A DNA stretch of 64,000 nucleotides from Pholis gunnellus (taxonomy: Eukaryota; Chordata; Actinopteri; Perciformes; Pholidae), in NCBI GenBank assembly GCA_910591455.2, contig OU342819.1, forward strand, positions 12,064,906-12,128,905, read 5' to 3'. The notes below the pieces were generated by a model that searched no databases, was not told where the DNA came from, and was given only the letters and a program-made list of their open reading frames with translations. Of the stretch, positions 1 to 12,779 are shown piece by piece; position 1 is the first letter of the stretch; every line of letters starts with the position of its first letter. The translations under genes and the position numbers were made by a program.

Positions 1-963
1 TTTGTTACATTACATTTTGAGTCTTCAACAGGTAAAAAAAGATTCCGCACCACAGACCCTTTGATCATCTGTCGTGGCATTTTTTTTTACACTGTGTAAA
101 GGTACCATGATTACTCCTCCATTGTCCGTAGGCATGCCAGTGCTCATCTCACCTTAATGTCCACTTTGTTCCTCCCCCATTGGACTCACCTGACAGTGGA
201 GTGTATCTTCGGCGATAGCGTCCCAAAACCAGCTTAGCTTTGCTGGTGGGAACCAAAATGCTCAGCTCTTATTTTATTTTAACAAAACTTGAGCCGAACT
301 GCGTATTCCATACACCTCGCCCCCACCATCAACACTTATTCACTAAGTGGATTGCTGCATTATAACCTCTTGAACCATCCCCCCCAAAAAAACGAGGAGC
401 AGTCATGAATGTAACTGCCAGAGACGGCATTTTTTTTTCACACGTTGTGTTTACATACCAGCAGAACCACCTTTGATGGGATTAGAATCACTAAAGATGT
501 GCTTTAGCCGGCCTTGGAAGCTGCTAGCAAGGAGAATGTGCCGGGATTTATGCATTTTTGATGCAGCGTGGGGAGGAGTGGAACTCTAAAAAGGCTGCAT
601 GACCTACTTAGAGACGTGGAATTCAGACGACTCATGCCACAAAAAGAGAAATCTTTCTCTCACTCTCTGTATGTGTGTCAGAGAAATGTTTGCAAAGTGT
701 GCTCATTCACATGTTCTCTTCTGCCTGCTGGTGTGCCCGTGTGCGCACAGACGCGGCAAATTCATCAGTGTCTTCTTTTTTTATTTTTTTTTTATCGTTT
801 CTCTCTTTATTTTGCAATAGTGCGTGTGTCCTGCTCCATGGGCTGCTTTTTATTTTAAGCCTTTCATTCTGTTTTATTTAAAAGCCTCTGTAATAGGGAG
901 CCTTCTGACATCCTGCAACACTTCTGCCAACAATCCACTGAGATGGCATCTGGCTGGCTGTAG

Positions 964-968
<5 letters not shown>

Positions 969-1050
<82 letters not shown>
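969..1050. repeat. (CA)41 microsatellite
   Basis: This is an uninterrupted CA run of 82 bases. It produces false Thr/His or Val/Cys reading frames on both strands. Confidence 0.97.
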
Positions 1051-1053
<3 letters not shown>

Positions 1054-3709
1054 TTTTTAACCACACACGCAAGAGACTAACAACGGCTTGTCCCTCTGTC
1101 CCCATCTAAGGGAAAAATGCAATTTTCTTTGCGACATGGCCTTGTACACAAATTAATTTTCCTTTGCAGTCCAGCCCCTTCGCTCCCTCCCTCTCTCCAT
1201 CACCTCCCCTCCCGCTCTCTTTCTTGGTAGCTATGGCAACACAGTGTTGCACGTCAGCTTCTCAAACGAGACGGTATTGTCCGACGGCTCCGGCTGTCAC
1301 ATTCCTGCTATACTGTCACCCTTTAGGGTGAGACGTGGAGGGAGAAAGACTCTTTTCTTATTGCTCCTATGTGTTTCAAGTCACCTCAATACGGGCCAGT
1401 CAATAAGCGATTCATTGGAAATGACAAGCACTCGCAGTCAATGCCCTCAACTGGAGTGTTTATTTGGCCCGGAAATGAGCTATTGTGAGACAAGAGTTGA
1501 CCACCTGGTTGGATGGTTCGTGTGCGTGTCCATCTGTGTGGTGTGGTGATTGATGATTGTTTGTGGACACTGTTGGCATGGACCCCGGCCTGGTTGAATC
1601 TGCGCTGGTTGATGAATCCCGGGGCGCATGGTGTTTGTGTGTTTCTGTTGGTGGCAGTGGACCTCCCAGTTGATGCGAAGCAGTGCTGGCAGGAGTAATG
1701 ACTGGACCTCTGAAAATGTTTTTTAGCTTTGTCAATTGATGATAATTATTGTGCCATTCCCCCCCCCCCCCTTTTGTTAGAAATAAATACTATCCATCTT
1801 GAAAAACACATTTCCCTGTATCTTTTCATTTCACTTGGATGTCATTATCCATTTACCTTCAACAGCTACCTTGCAATCCTCTGTGCTCTCCTGCCACTGA
1901 CTATTTAATCAGTGTTCCGCTAATGTTAATGATTGATAAGCACATTAGTTTGCCATGTTATGGCGGTCCACTCTTTCAAAGCATCCTTTAAAATATATGG
2001 TTAGGTGATTAACTGAGAAACTAATTGGATTGTGCAGAAAACGGCAACGTTAACATCCAGAGAAGATGTGTTAATGATGCGATGCTTACAGCCCTGACCC
2101 TTAATAACCTTTAAACCTCCTGGAGGCAAGAGATGAGAGGAGAGAGGGATGACTGAGAGGTGGAAAGTGTTAGGGGAGAAAGAGAAGCGGATGACAGAAA
2201 TAAGAAGAGAGTAGTCAGTACCTACAGGACGGAGACGGAGCGCCAGTGAAAGAATGTAAGTGTAAAAATGATGATGATGATTGGTGAAATAGAGAAAGAC
2301 GTTTTGGATAGGGAGAGAGCCAGGGAGGACCTAAATCCAAACAGAGACTAGGCCAGGATTCCTGGGAGGCGGCGTTCTGCTGTAACAAGATTGATGTGCG
2401 TGGACAGAAGAATCCTTAGGCTGCAAAGAGGGACAGCCTGAACTGTGCTCTGCTCTTTCCCACTTAGTACACACAGACAAACACACATACACAGACCTCC
2501 ATGCACCCACTCACCCAATATGCCAGTTTTTAAAAGTCCTGTCCCAAAGTCCACCATGCCTACACTTCCCAGACTCCCATCTGTCTTGTGTGAAATAAAG
2601 ACAGGTGCTGTCGTAAAAGTTGTCAATAGACGGTCCTATTAATCTAGAGAAGGATGAGTAATCCGCCAGTGTTTGTCCTTTCAGACCCGACAAAATGTCA
2701 ACAACAATATCTGCCTTTTCCCACTTTCTAAATGGCCGCTATTAGATAACCAATAGAAGAAATGACTACTGCCAATGTCATCTGGAGACACAGGCATAAA
2801 CGTGACTTGAGTGATGATTGTGGTTGGAAAAGTGCCCTCTCAAAACACAATGTCAAACTCAATCTAAAAAACAAAACTCCCATTATGTGTTACATGTTGG
2901 AAATGAATGAAAACATCACGACAGAAAGACTCGCAGCTGAGGTCACCGCAAAACAAAGCAAGCGCGGAGCCTCCTGTTTTTGTCCTATCACTTAACCATG
3001 ACCATCATCCTTCTACAACCTTCAGGGATTCGACTCTACTCTATATATCAAAGGCTGTTTTTTAGTCACGGAGAGTACTACTTAACCTGTGAAAACAGCT
3101 GTATAATGTCTTCTGTGGCTCTGGAGCACTTTGTCAAGTCTGTGGAAATAACCCTGATAATATCAAAAAGGTTGTCTCGGCCTTGGCTAAAATAAACCGG
3201 AAGGCTGGAGTTCATTTAATCAGGCAAAGAAGGTTTAATGAGTACACCATCATGATGCATGATGGGAATTGTAAGATCCAGCTCTTTTGGAGCTTATCCG
3301 ATACTCAAGATTAAAAGTCATGATATTGTAGCAAAAATAGGGAGTGCTGCAATGTTGGTGTTGAAGTAAAATATCAGTTGCCATTCAAAAAAAAAGAATC
3401 TCTGTTTCTGTGTGTAAGTTCAATATCGGTATAATTCTGAATCAAAATGTTACATTTGCTAATGTAAAATAGTTTCATAACAAAGCAAATGCACAAAGGC
3501 ACACCATTTACAGGGGTAGATTTACATTTGTTTGCATATATGCTTACAACAAGAACTTATATAAGTGTCTTTACCAAAATGCTCAAACTGTTCCTTTCGA
3601 GAGAGTCCTGCTGCAGGACATGATGTATTTTGTCATGTTTCCCTGTACAGGTAACAGCACTGTGTCCAACTAAGGTGACAGACAGCGAGCAGTACCAAGC
3701 ATACACTCG

Positions 3710-3713
<4 letters not shown>

Positions 3714-3793
<80 letters not shown>

Positions 3794-3804
3794 CACACAC
3801 ACAC
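3714..3804. repeat. (CA)n microsatellite with one interruption
   Basis: This is about 91 bases of CA, broken once by CAAACA near 3777-3780. Confidence 0.97.
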
Positions 3805-4954
3805 AACAAGCTCCTGCCATCATCATGCCATGCCACTCAGCCCGTGCGCTATTGGGCAACTGAGATGCCCGTCACGGTCTGGTTTGTGTATGTTTCAACT
3901 ATAATATGAAACGGTTCTTCCAGCTCTCTTTCGTCCTAACCTGTATATGACTGATGGTCTCCACTCTGGTAGACAGCATAATATGAGGTAAACAGACTGG
4001 AGAGGGCTCATGAACAGTGGAGGCAGGTACTTTTATATGTGAAAAGCAAAGGTCAGCGGTATCCAGCAGGACTTATATATTGATGCTGAATGAGTTTTCA
4101 TAAAGATTGAGAAGGTGGGAGGGGGGAAAAAGAGAGACAGGATGGATAGGGTTAAAAAACTCTCTCCCAGTTGTTGTCCATAAAGATTTTATATCCATAA
4201 TTGACAGGAAATATATGAGGGATTTTATGTGCTCCGTTATTATTCAGTTTATAGGCGGCTTCAGTTGGGGAAAACTCGAACATAATCTAACAAGTATCTT
4301 GAAGGGTAGCAATATTTTATTTCGAGTTCATTTGGGGTTGTGCTTTCAGTGATGAAACAGAGGGGAACAGAATGTATGAGGAATGCCTTGAGTGAAAATC
4401 GACCGCGGTGAATTTTGTAGCCGCAGAGATACCATGACTCCCCAAATCAGAAAGGTGGAATTGCTGACATAATTTCTCCCTCTGCAGTAGCTGTGGACAC
4501 CTGCATACCACCAAACTGGCTCTTAACCCAGTGCTGCACTCATTTACTACTATACCATTAACCACAATCCTCTTTGTCCCTCTTCTTACTCTTTTTCCTA
4601 CCCCGCTTTACTGGATTCATCTGTGGGAGAGAGAGTGGAGGACCTTCGGGGCAAAGAAACAATTAACTTGATAATGGGCTCCCTCCTCTCTTTCTTCTTC
4701 CCACTCTTCTATCCACACTCCCCCTCTTCCAGTCGTCATTTACTAGTTAGCAAATACACCAGCTGGGGCCCCTCTGCTGATGATAAAATACATGACATTT
4801 ATTGGACCCTTATGTTTGATTTCTATTGGGCAGGTATAAAAGTAACCATCCTCCTGTTCAGCCCTCCAAGGTTCTCAAACTCCTCACGTTATACACAGTG
4901 GATGTACATTGACATGTTTACTCCTCAGGGTAACTTGGATGAAAAACTGGAGAG

Positions 4955-5395
4955 TGCTTTGAGCTAAATGCTAACTTTAGCATACCACCATGCTCACAAT
5001 AGCATTGCAAACCTGCTGATGTTTAGCGGTTGTGAGTATCATGTTCATTACCTTGGTATAGTGTGGTAACGTCAGTAGCGTTGCGGTCATTTGGGCACAA
5101 AATGCAGATCAAAATTTTGACCTGATGGTCCAGCTAGCTGAAAAGACAAGGGATCACCAGAGTAAAAAACAAAAAAACAATTTATCTTCAGGGAGACATA
5201 AATGTCTGAACAACGTTTATGGCAATCAATCCAATAGTTGTTGAGACATTTCAAAGTCATAAACATCAATCACATGGTGTGCTGAGGAAAAAGTCAGGGG
5301 CTCTCCAAAGTCAATAAGATTCATCATCTGGAATATCTGCTCAAAGTTTTATTTGAAGATTTATTCAGTCTGGCCCAAAGTGGCGGGCCGTCTGT
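4955..5395 (+). repeat. Teleost interspersed repeat, family A, copy 1
   Basis: This aligns with the minus-strand copies at 26379-26990 and 43204-43405. The shared blocks include CAATCAATCCAATAGTTGTT followed by GAGACATTTC, and AAAAAGTCAGGGGCTCTCCA. The left end (GAGCTAAATGCTAACTTTAG, ATGCTCACAATAGC) and the right end (CAGTCTGGCCCAAAGTGG) match a repeat that I know as very common in percomorph fish. No coding potential is visible. The class is not known to me with certainty. Confidence 0.75.
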
Positions 5396-6020
5396 ACAAC
5401 AGATACACATTGTTATCTTTATAGCAATGCTGGTAGCCTTGCAGAATGCGACCAAACCAATCAGAGCTTATGTCATGTTGTTTCTGTGATCAACATGACA
5501 AAAGTTAACTGCTTTTAGAAACCCCGGCTTCGGAGTTGACTGAAAATGACATTGACAGGATGAATATGATGGTCGCACATAACAAAATGGCAACTGTCAG
5601 GTTACTTCCATGCAAATCTCAGAGGGAAACCATTTACCCTACTAGAAAACTAGTAGATTGATTACATCACTATAGAGGCCGTTCTCTTCTCCTCTCTCCT
5701 TCTAACTGTCCACTGTGTCCTCAGGGACTGGTTGGCTCATTTCAGTCAAATTATACATTGGTCTGTCCCACTCACGTTAGCGCAACATGTTCCAGCTGTT
5801 GTCAGGCCTTGTCAAAAGCACAACAACCTGTAATAGGCTTAACACAGCGTCTGCCTCCTGCACAGCACAGATTGCTAATAAAGGTGCAATGTGTTCACTG
5901 TGATTTTAGTACCACTGGCCAATTTGAGCTTATCTCGGATTCGTGAGTGAGCCGATTTGTGTGTATTTGTCTATGATTGTGTTTTGGCATTCGTTTGCGG
6001 AAGGATGATAGTTTATCCAT

Positions 6021-6047
6021 TGTGTGTGTGTGTGTGTGTGTGTGTGT
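6021..6047. repeat. (TG)13 microsatellite
   Basis: This is a pure TG run of 27 bases, followed by a GA-rich stretch to about 6120. Confidence 0.95.
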
Positions 6048-8082
6048 TTGAGAGTAAGCATGACATGGGGGAGACGTGTGTGTGCGCGGAAGAGACAGAA
6101 AGTGAAAAAGAGAGAAAGAGACTTGTCACCACCGGTGAGGCTTCCAACGTGCTGTTGTGGTTATCCCGGTGGCCATCTGAGCTCTCGAGAAGGCGAGGGA
6201 TAGATTGAGTGCAATAACAAGAGCCAGACTGCAGGGAGAGAGGGAGCGATGGAGGGCAAACAGCCATCAGCTTGAGCAACTCAGTCAGTCTGTCGCAGTG
6301 GATTTGAAAGGCCAGTCTCTCCCCCGACAAGTGGTGGGTTCCTCAATGCTTTTTTTTGTTCTCCTCTGTGTTGCATGCATGCAATGTGACGAGAACAGAT
6401 TGAAAAAATAAAAGCTCCATCACTCCGTGCTGCTCTCAATTTTACATCATCCACTCTCTCTCTCAATCAATGTGTACTCTCCTCGTATACTCCCGGGCCC
6501 GCTGTCTAAATGTTACCACAAGGACTCTGGTCTGCTTCATCCTCACCTCTTCTTCCTTCCTTTACCTCTTTTCCAAGTATCTCACTTACAGCTGTCGCTA
6601 TGGCTTTTCTTCTTTTTTTTTTTAACATTTATTCTTTAAGTCTGTGAATTACCTGCCAGCCATGTCTTCTTGGCATCTCGGGTGATATGTTACACCCCAG
6701 TGGACCTCTCTATTGCCTCGGGGCTCATTGACGGGGCACAAATAGCTTTAGCTTCTTGAAGATCTTATGTGTTTAAGGATGTTAGCAGGCAAGATGGGGC
6801 TGCCACTGCTGTGTGAGGAGTTAATCAGCAGTGGGGAGTGTTGTTGACCTTAATTGACAGATGAATGACCCCAATGAACTCAAGCGGGGTCTCATAATAC
6901 AATTGCTATTGATATACTGTTGGGATAATCAAATAGACTACAGCTACATTTACTATGGAACAGTAAAACTTTACTAAACTGTTGCAGACTGATTCTCATA
7001 CACAACAGCCCCCCCCCCCCCTTGTTCTTCCTTCTCCGACAGCAGTCGGTATTGATAGCCATGACAGAGTTTAGAGGATTAGTAGGGTTTGTGCATGGGG
7101 AAATAGATAATCTCCTTTAGATCTGACCTATTGGCTGCACCCTGCTAACTCTAGGGCTTTATAATGCCAAGCATATGTTTCAGCAAACGCTGGATTCAGC
7201 CTGGCTCACATTTCCTCTCCTGGCATGGCGATGTGGAAGTAATTCAATGAGGAGCGCATGCAGGAGGTAGACGTAGCTGATAGAGGAGGCCAGCTTTTTG
7301 CATCCGCTGCACTGCTGCTGCATGGATGCTCCAAACATCAGGACATGAGTTACAACATATACAGCGTGGAGGCAGGATGGATGCCTGTTGGGGGGGCTTC
7401 AGCAGTGACTGTGCTCTATGTTTTCTCTTGACAGTGCAAAGATGTAAATTACAGCATGGCAGTAACTGCAACAGGGTTTACGCTGATAAATATTTGTAGC
7501 TCTTTGAAGTATTGCTGTATTTTATTAGTTAGCGTTTTTATACTATTATGGGCAAATTATGGAGAGTTATGCATTATAGACAACAACGAGAAGGAATCTT
7601 TTTCTCAATTCTGTGTGTGTGGTGTCTCTGGGTTGTCATACGTCCCCTCTTCCTTTGTTCAAGGTGTTTTGGGGTTTTCTTAGATAGCCTAATTGCTATG
7701 CGTTTTTCATCGGCGAAGCATTGCAAGTAAGATCTACTGACTTAAGACTGAAAAAAAATATTCTAAAACAAATGAAGCCACGGGTGGAAGTTGCTTGCTC
7801 GGTTCTGTTAATTGGAGGAACAGAAGTAACGTTGTTATCGCACACATCACGTTCACACATACAGCTATATTTAACACGCCGTATAAAGCTGTGGGTGAAT
7901 GAAAACGCAGTTTATTGATAGATGAGGCAACAACATGAACACATCCAATAGTCACCTGTGATCATATTTTTTTCTGTGTTGGGATTCTTGTGGATTTTGT
8001 CCTCAGTAATCACCTGTGCTGTTGGTCTTGTCATGAGTAAACACAGTGTGTGAAGGGCAGATTGCTTCTGACATCAGATCAG

Positions 8083-8121
8083 ACTCTCTCTCTTTCTCTC
8101 TGCGCGCACACACACACACAC
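8083..8121. repeat. Compound TC / CG / CA simple repeat
   Basis: TCTCTCTTTCTCTCTGCGCG is followed by a CA run. The switch from pyrimidine tract to alternating purine-pyrimidine occurs at about 8100. Confidence 0.85.
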
Positions 8122-10589
8122 ATACACGTGTATGTATTTGAGTACACGTGCATGTGTGTGCTTGTGTGCAGTATTGAGCCTCAGGTTGCTGATTTGGGTG
8201 CAGTAATTTGCCATTAGACGAGGGACAGGTGCAGCTGCCTGTGTTTGCAGCGCTAACAAGGCATTTCATCATGGTTAGCACCAGCCTGGTGCTCTGATCA
8301 GTTCTTGTTCTTGTCACCATATCACACACATGTACGCACACAGATACACACAGAGACACACTCCAGTGGTCTCTACATGGTTGTTCCACATATAGTGCTG
8401 GTTAGAATGGAAGATTTGGGTTCAGAAACCCACATTGCCTTGTACTGCAAGTGAAGGATGTACTCGTGGTACATATGTGCTGTGTAGGAAAGGCATGTTC
8501 ATTTACCTCAGGAAATATTAAAATATTAGTTAACTGTCAACTAGTGTTTTGGTTTGAGTAATGGGTAAGCCTAAAAAAAGATTGTCCAGGTTAGTTTTTG
8601 GATTGTTTGAAGTAGTTTTCTCTTCATGTAAAGTACTGCATTGTATCATGTTCATTCAGTTGAGCTTAATATTTAAAGCCTAGCTTTTTTTTTTTTTATC
8701 TACTCTAGCTATTCAACTTAAAAAAACTAAAATATTTTGGATGTGTTTTGATCCTCTAAAGTGACCTATTATTGCTGTGATGTTCGAAGTTATTTTCGGA
8801 GCAACGGCATTGATGCATGCTGACCTTTAAAGATGTGCTGATGTAGCATTTGGATTAAGAATATGTCATGAATGCAAATCATCACATGGAACATGAGATA
8901 ATTCCTGGGCAGCTGTTTGCTCACATTTAGCCTAATTGAGTGTGATTTATCAGCAGCACAATAACAGTAGGCTAATGTCATCGTATAATGATAAATCAAT
9001 AGGGATGAATCTCAGCAACTTTGTGTAAAGGTCAGAGTGAAGTAAAAGAAATGGAGACGATGGATTGAGGGGCATTTTAAATAAACTCCTCCTTGGCCAG
9101 CTGTCCCATCGGTAATATCTATAATAGCCTCTAAATGGTAAGGGTAGTGCAAACTCACTGCACTGCAGGCTGAATATTGTAACAAGTACGCTCATAAATC
9201 CAGCAACTGAAGTAAAACTCGATTTAGTTTCCATTGTGCATATGAGCTGCAGGATATCATGCTGCGGTCACCCGAAAAGTAAATTTTCTGTTTATGGATT
9301 TACAACATTAGAAACGGCTATATACCTCCCTTGAGTTTCCATCTCCAGGTTCTTCCGCCATCAGCCTTCACACACACACACACACACACACCTTCCTTGG
9401 CTGTCTCCCAAGGCGGTCAAACAGATTACTACGGGTGTTAACCCCATCGATCTGCTCCAAATGGCTTCCAAATGCCAGGAATTAGATTTCCGACTGGGGA
9501 AGAGGGAAATAAAATGCTGTAGTATCTCTTGCTGCTCAACTTGGGAGTCAAGTGCTGCTATGCCTTCCTCATTGTGGCAGTTCTTCCTCAGAACGTCTTT
9601 GTGTTTTTCAGGATATTTATATTTGCCTAGTTGTCGAGCATCATTCTTGGAGAAAATTGTGATGTATAAGAGACAGCCTGTACCAACCTCTCAGTGACTC
9701 ACTTACTTCTCCTTCTATTCTTTAAGTGACAAAAGATCTTAAGACTCAAACTATAATCGATAAAAGATAGCCTTAGATTACATTTTCTTTCCATTATTAA
9801 TGGACTGTTGGCAAATCTGCAGGCCACACTCTGCAGCCTACTGAGCATCACAGAGAGCCACTGAACCAATCTCAGTCACGAATTACTCCATTGTGGTGTC
9901 ATAATGGAGGGCAGGTTTATAACACTGGTGGACTTGGCTTTATTAGTGCATACTTAATGTCAGGCTAATACCTCTACACTCCAGTCTTTCTCTCTCTCCA
10001 CTCAACTGCTTGTTTCTGCCCCTTTCCTCCCGCCCGGCTTCTTCACTGCCCCCATGCCTCTTTACTCTTTTTGTCCCATTACACTCCGCTGCCTCTCTCC
10101 CATCCGTCTTGCTTTGTCTATCTGGCATCAAGCTTTACAGTGTTTCCATGGCTGAATAAGTATTGATTAATAATGTCTGAGTGGTCGTGCTACCTAATGA
10201 GAGGCTAAATATAACCATCTCTACACCGGCCCCGCCGCGGCCTCCTCCGCCCTCAACTATAGCGCACAAAGTGTGGATAGTCACACTGTTGGCATGACAA
10301 CACGCCGGTCAAGGCTCTGTGAGCGGTCACAACTGATTTTGTGCATGTGTGCCCGGCAAAAGTAGGAGAAGATGAATGAAGCAGGGGAGGGGGAGATGCA
10401 CAGAGAACGAGAGAAAAAAGAACGAGATTGTTTTTTTCTTTAGCTTTTCTTGAAGCTGCTTTGTTTTCTCACTTTCTCCTTCTTAATCTTTTCCTCCATG
10501 AAAAAGCTCATTCAGGTGATTTTTTCCATCACTTGCTGTCACTTCAGATGAGCGATTCCATACTCATCTGAGAAAATGACACGTGTGAT

Positions 10590-10824
10590 TAGAGCTGAAG
10601 CGATTAGTTGATGAGAGTATTAATTGTTTAAGTCATTTATCAAACGAACATGTTTATTTCCACTTCCTTAATAACTTTGCTGCTTTCCCTTTTCTCATTT
10701 CATCGTAAATTATTCAGGGATCGGACTGTTGGTTGGACAAACACAATTCATTTGAAGATTTTGCCTTGGGCTTGAGTAAATAGTGATGGTTTATCGATAG
10801 TGAAAATAACGGTTTGTTGTAGCT
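10590..10824 (+). repeat. Inverted-end repeat, family B, short copy
   Basis: This begins AGAGCTGAAGCGATTAGTTG and ends in a region whose complement reads GAGCTACAACAAACCGTTAT. Internal words (GGACTGTTGGTTGGACAAAC, CATTTGAAGATTTTGCCTTG) match a teleost repeat that starts GGGCTGCAACGATTAGTC. It shares the order CATTTGAAGA then TGAAAATAA with the copy at 51293-51809. It is probably a non-autonomous DNA transposon. Confidence 0.6.
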
Positions 10825-12094
10825 CGTTACTGTATCTGACCCCATCGCCTGGTTTCAAATGCTGTAAAACATTTAGCTTTGCTAAAGAGGGAGTGAGGAA
10901 CATTCTCTACCGCCCACATTTACACATATACACGATTCATTACACTCTATGTAATAAATCAGCGGAAACCTGCAATACCACCGAGTTCTATTGCACGTTG
11001 ACAAGTTTAGTTGCCCACATTTCTTTTCTGTTGCATGGTAACCAATTGAGAGTCAGAATCCTACAAACCCTCCTTGTTACGACCAGCTGGAGAGAAATGA
11101 ATGACGAGAGTATGCAAATGGCATATCTTCTTTAATAGCCTGCTGTTTTATTCAGCTGTGTGGCCAGGATAAGGAATCCCCACGGTGTCTAATCACATTC
11201 TCTCCCTATCATTTCACCTGAGGCATAACCACCATCTAGTCTATTTATGACTGACATTACAGCATACATTGTTCTCTATCAGCATGAATGTACATGCACA
11301 GGGGGAAAGCCTCGATTTTACCTGGTCTCCTACTTAAAACATTGAAAGGCGTTCACACAAAGGGAGTCTGATGACTCAGGCTGTGGAGGGTTGAGTGCGA
11401 TGCAGAACGATTGCTGTAGCGGCTCAACGTGTGACTTGCAAGGTTGTCTATGTCCTCTACCTGAATTTACGGCTCCGAGACAATCGTCCTCCGCTCAAAA
11501 GAAATGACAGAAAGAGAACATAAGATGGAAAGATGTGTCAAGGCTGCAGCAGCGACACCTGCCATGCCCCTAATGAAGTTACCAACAGATCACAACCTAC
11601 AGTACGGTCCTACATGTCTGGTTAGGAGTCTCGTTCCTCCGCATTTGATTTTGAGTTTTTCAATCCGCGGCCGTTGCTGTTGTTCAATGGCAAAATCTCA
11701 TTCAGTCGCCGACTGATGGCTAACAAGGTGAAATAACTCTTCAGATGAGATGGAGTGTGTCAGAAGGCGCACACGCACACACCACCTGCCGTTCAGTCAG
11801 TCACTCAGTCCATCTATCTCTCGGCCACACAGGAATATATCCTGAATTGAGTGGCAATAACAGAGGACTGAGGATGGAGGGGAGTGTTTACTGCTGATGG
11901 AAATGTCTTTACAAACTGTGGAAATCAGGGAATCACAGCAAAACCTGTTAGCCAGATCATGTAGCAATCAATAGGAACCTACACTGTTTTTTTTCTTCTT
12001 CTCTCATTTCGCTCTCTCTCCCTTCTGCACTCTCCTTTCCTCCGGTTGCTATAGTGACGTGAAATGGCTGCGTTCTGCAGCACTGGATCAGAGC

Positions 12095-12115
12095 GGGGGG
12101 GCGGGGGGGGGGGGG
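12095..12115. repeat. G run (G7 C G13)
   Basis: There are seven G, one C, then thirteen G, about 530 bases upstream of a gabbr2 exon on the transcribed-sense strand. Confidence 0.95.
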
Positions 12116-12525
12116 TCTGCTCTCGCAGCCTGTGAGATACATCGTTTTACATGATGGTCTCAAAACACACACCTACACAAGGCTGCATTTACTGCATGTT
12201 AGTATGTGCCACAGCACTTAGAGAGAGTAATAACTTAAATGATATTTGAATGTCACATCGTTTACGTAGACGGTATACATTACAATAAACAAGACACTGG
12301 CGAGTCCACTGTTTTTGTGGCTCAACCATCGCAGTATGTCGGAGTACAATGACCCTTTGAGCAGTGAACTGTTTTTCTCGTACAGTGGAGACTCACAGAT
12401 GAGGGTATCGAGTATCGTCCTACTTCTTTGAATCACTTCTCAAACTATTTTACTTATTCTATTGACAAAAAACAAGAGAAAACCTCTATGAATTGTCTTT
12501 AACTTTTATTTGTTGGTATGTTTAG

Positions 12526-12641
12526 TTTTTGTAATTTACGCTTTCCTGTTTTTTACAATAAAAACTAATTAAAATGTCTCTTCTCTCCCCCCCCCCCCCC
12601 GTATCCCCGCTCTCCCCTTCTCCACCTCACTGTGTCTGTAG
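12526..12641 (+). promoter_or_regulatory. gabbr2: Splice acceptor region with long AG-free tract
   Basis: After the AG at 12524-12525 there is no AG until the acceptor itself at 12640-12641, about 114 bases. A good branch-point match, CTAAT with candidate A at 12568, lies about 73 bases upstream of the acceptor. Between them are a run of 14 C (12587-12600) and further pyrimidines. This fits a distant branch point, though a closer non-consensus one (in CACCTCAC near 12629) cannot be excluded. Confidence 0.55.
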
Positions 12642-12779
12642 TGTGACAACGCCAAGGGGCTGAGGGCCTTCTTCGATGCCATATGCTACGGTCCCAAACA
12701 CCTGATGATCTTCGGTGGTGTCTGCCCCTCTGTGACCTCCATCATCGCAGAGTCCCTGGAGGGCTGGAATCTGGTGCAG
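12642..12779 (+). CDS. gabbr2: gabbr2 exon (probably exon 2): start of flytrap lobe 1
   Basis: This exon has 46 codons and is phase 0 at both ends. The acceptor is TGTCTGTAG before TGT GAC AAC; the donor is CAG|GTAGGG. The peptide begins CDNAKGLRAFFDAI and contains MIFGGVCPSVTSIIAESLEG, which is diagnostic for GABA-B receptor subunit 2. GABBR2 is the partner of GABBR1. It does not bind GABA itself but carries the receptor to the cell surface and couples it to Gi/o proteins. Cys1 and Cys28 of the exon match the human pair C108-C135. One extra cysteine (codon 15, at 12684-12686) sits where I recall lysine in human. By the human layout the preceding exon carries the signal peptide and lies upstream of the window. 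The identification is very secure; the exon number is inferred. Confidence 0.97.

Larger units (their letters stand above)
1..12641 (+). other. gabbr2: Intron upstream of first visible gabbr2 exon (partial)
   Basis: No coding exon could be supported in these 12.6 kb. In particular, I saw no sequence for the flytrap segment that precedes CDNAKG. Contents: CA/GT microsatellites at 969-1050, 3714-3804, 6021-6047, 8083-8121 and 9369-9391; C runs at 1759-1771 and about 7009-7021; a teleost repeat at 4955-5395; an inverted-end repeat at 10590-10824; a G run at 12095-12115. The remaining stretches (roughly 1100-3700, 5400-8000, 8150-10580, 10830-12090) are ordinary unique-looking intronic DNA in which I see no gene. 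The intron ends in an AG-free tract before the acceptor at 12640-12641. Confidence 0.9.

Noticed and set aside
864..1105. Val-Cys and Thr-His reading frames over the CA repeat (also 3557-3863 and others)
   Set aside because: These are translations of a microsatellite on both strands.
8003..8389. 128-codon minus-strand frame
   Set aside because: It spans CA/TC simple sequence and has no domain.
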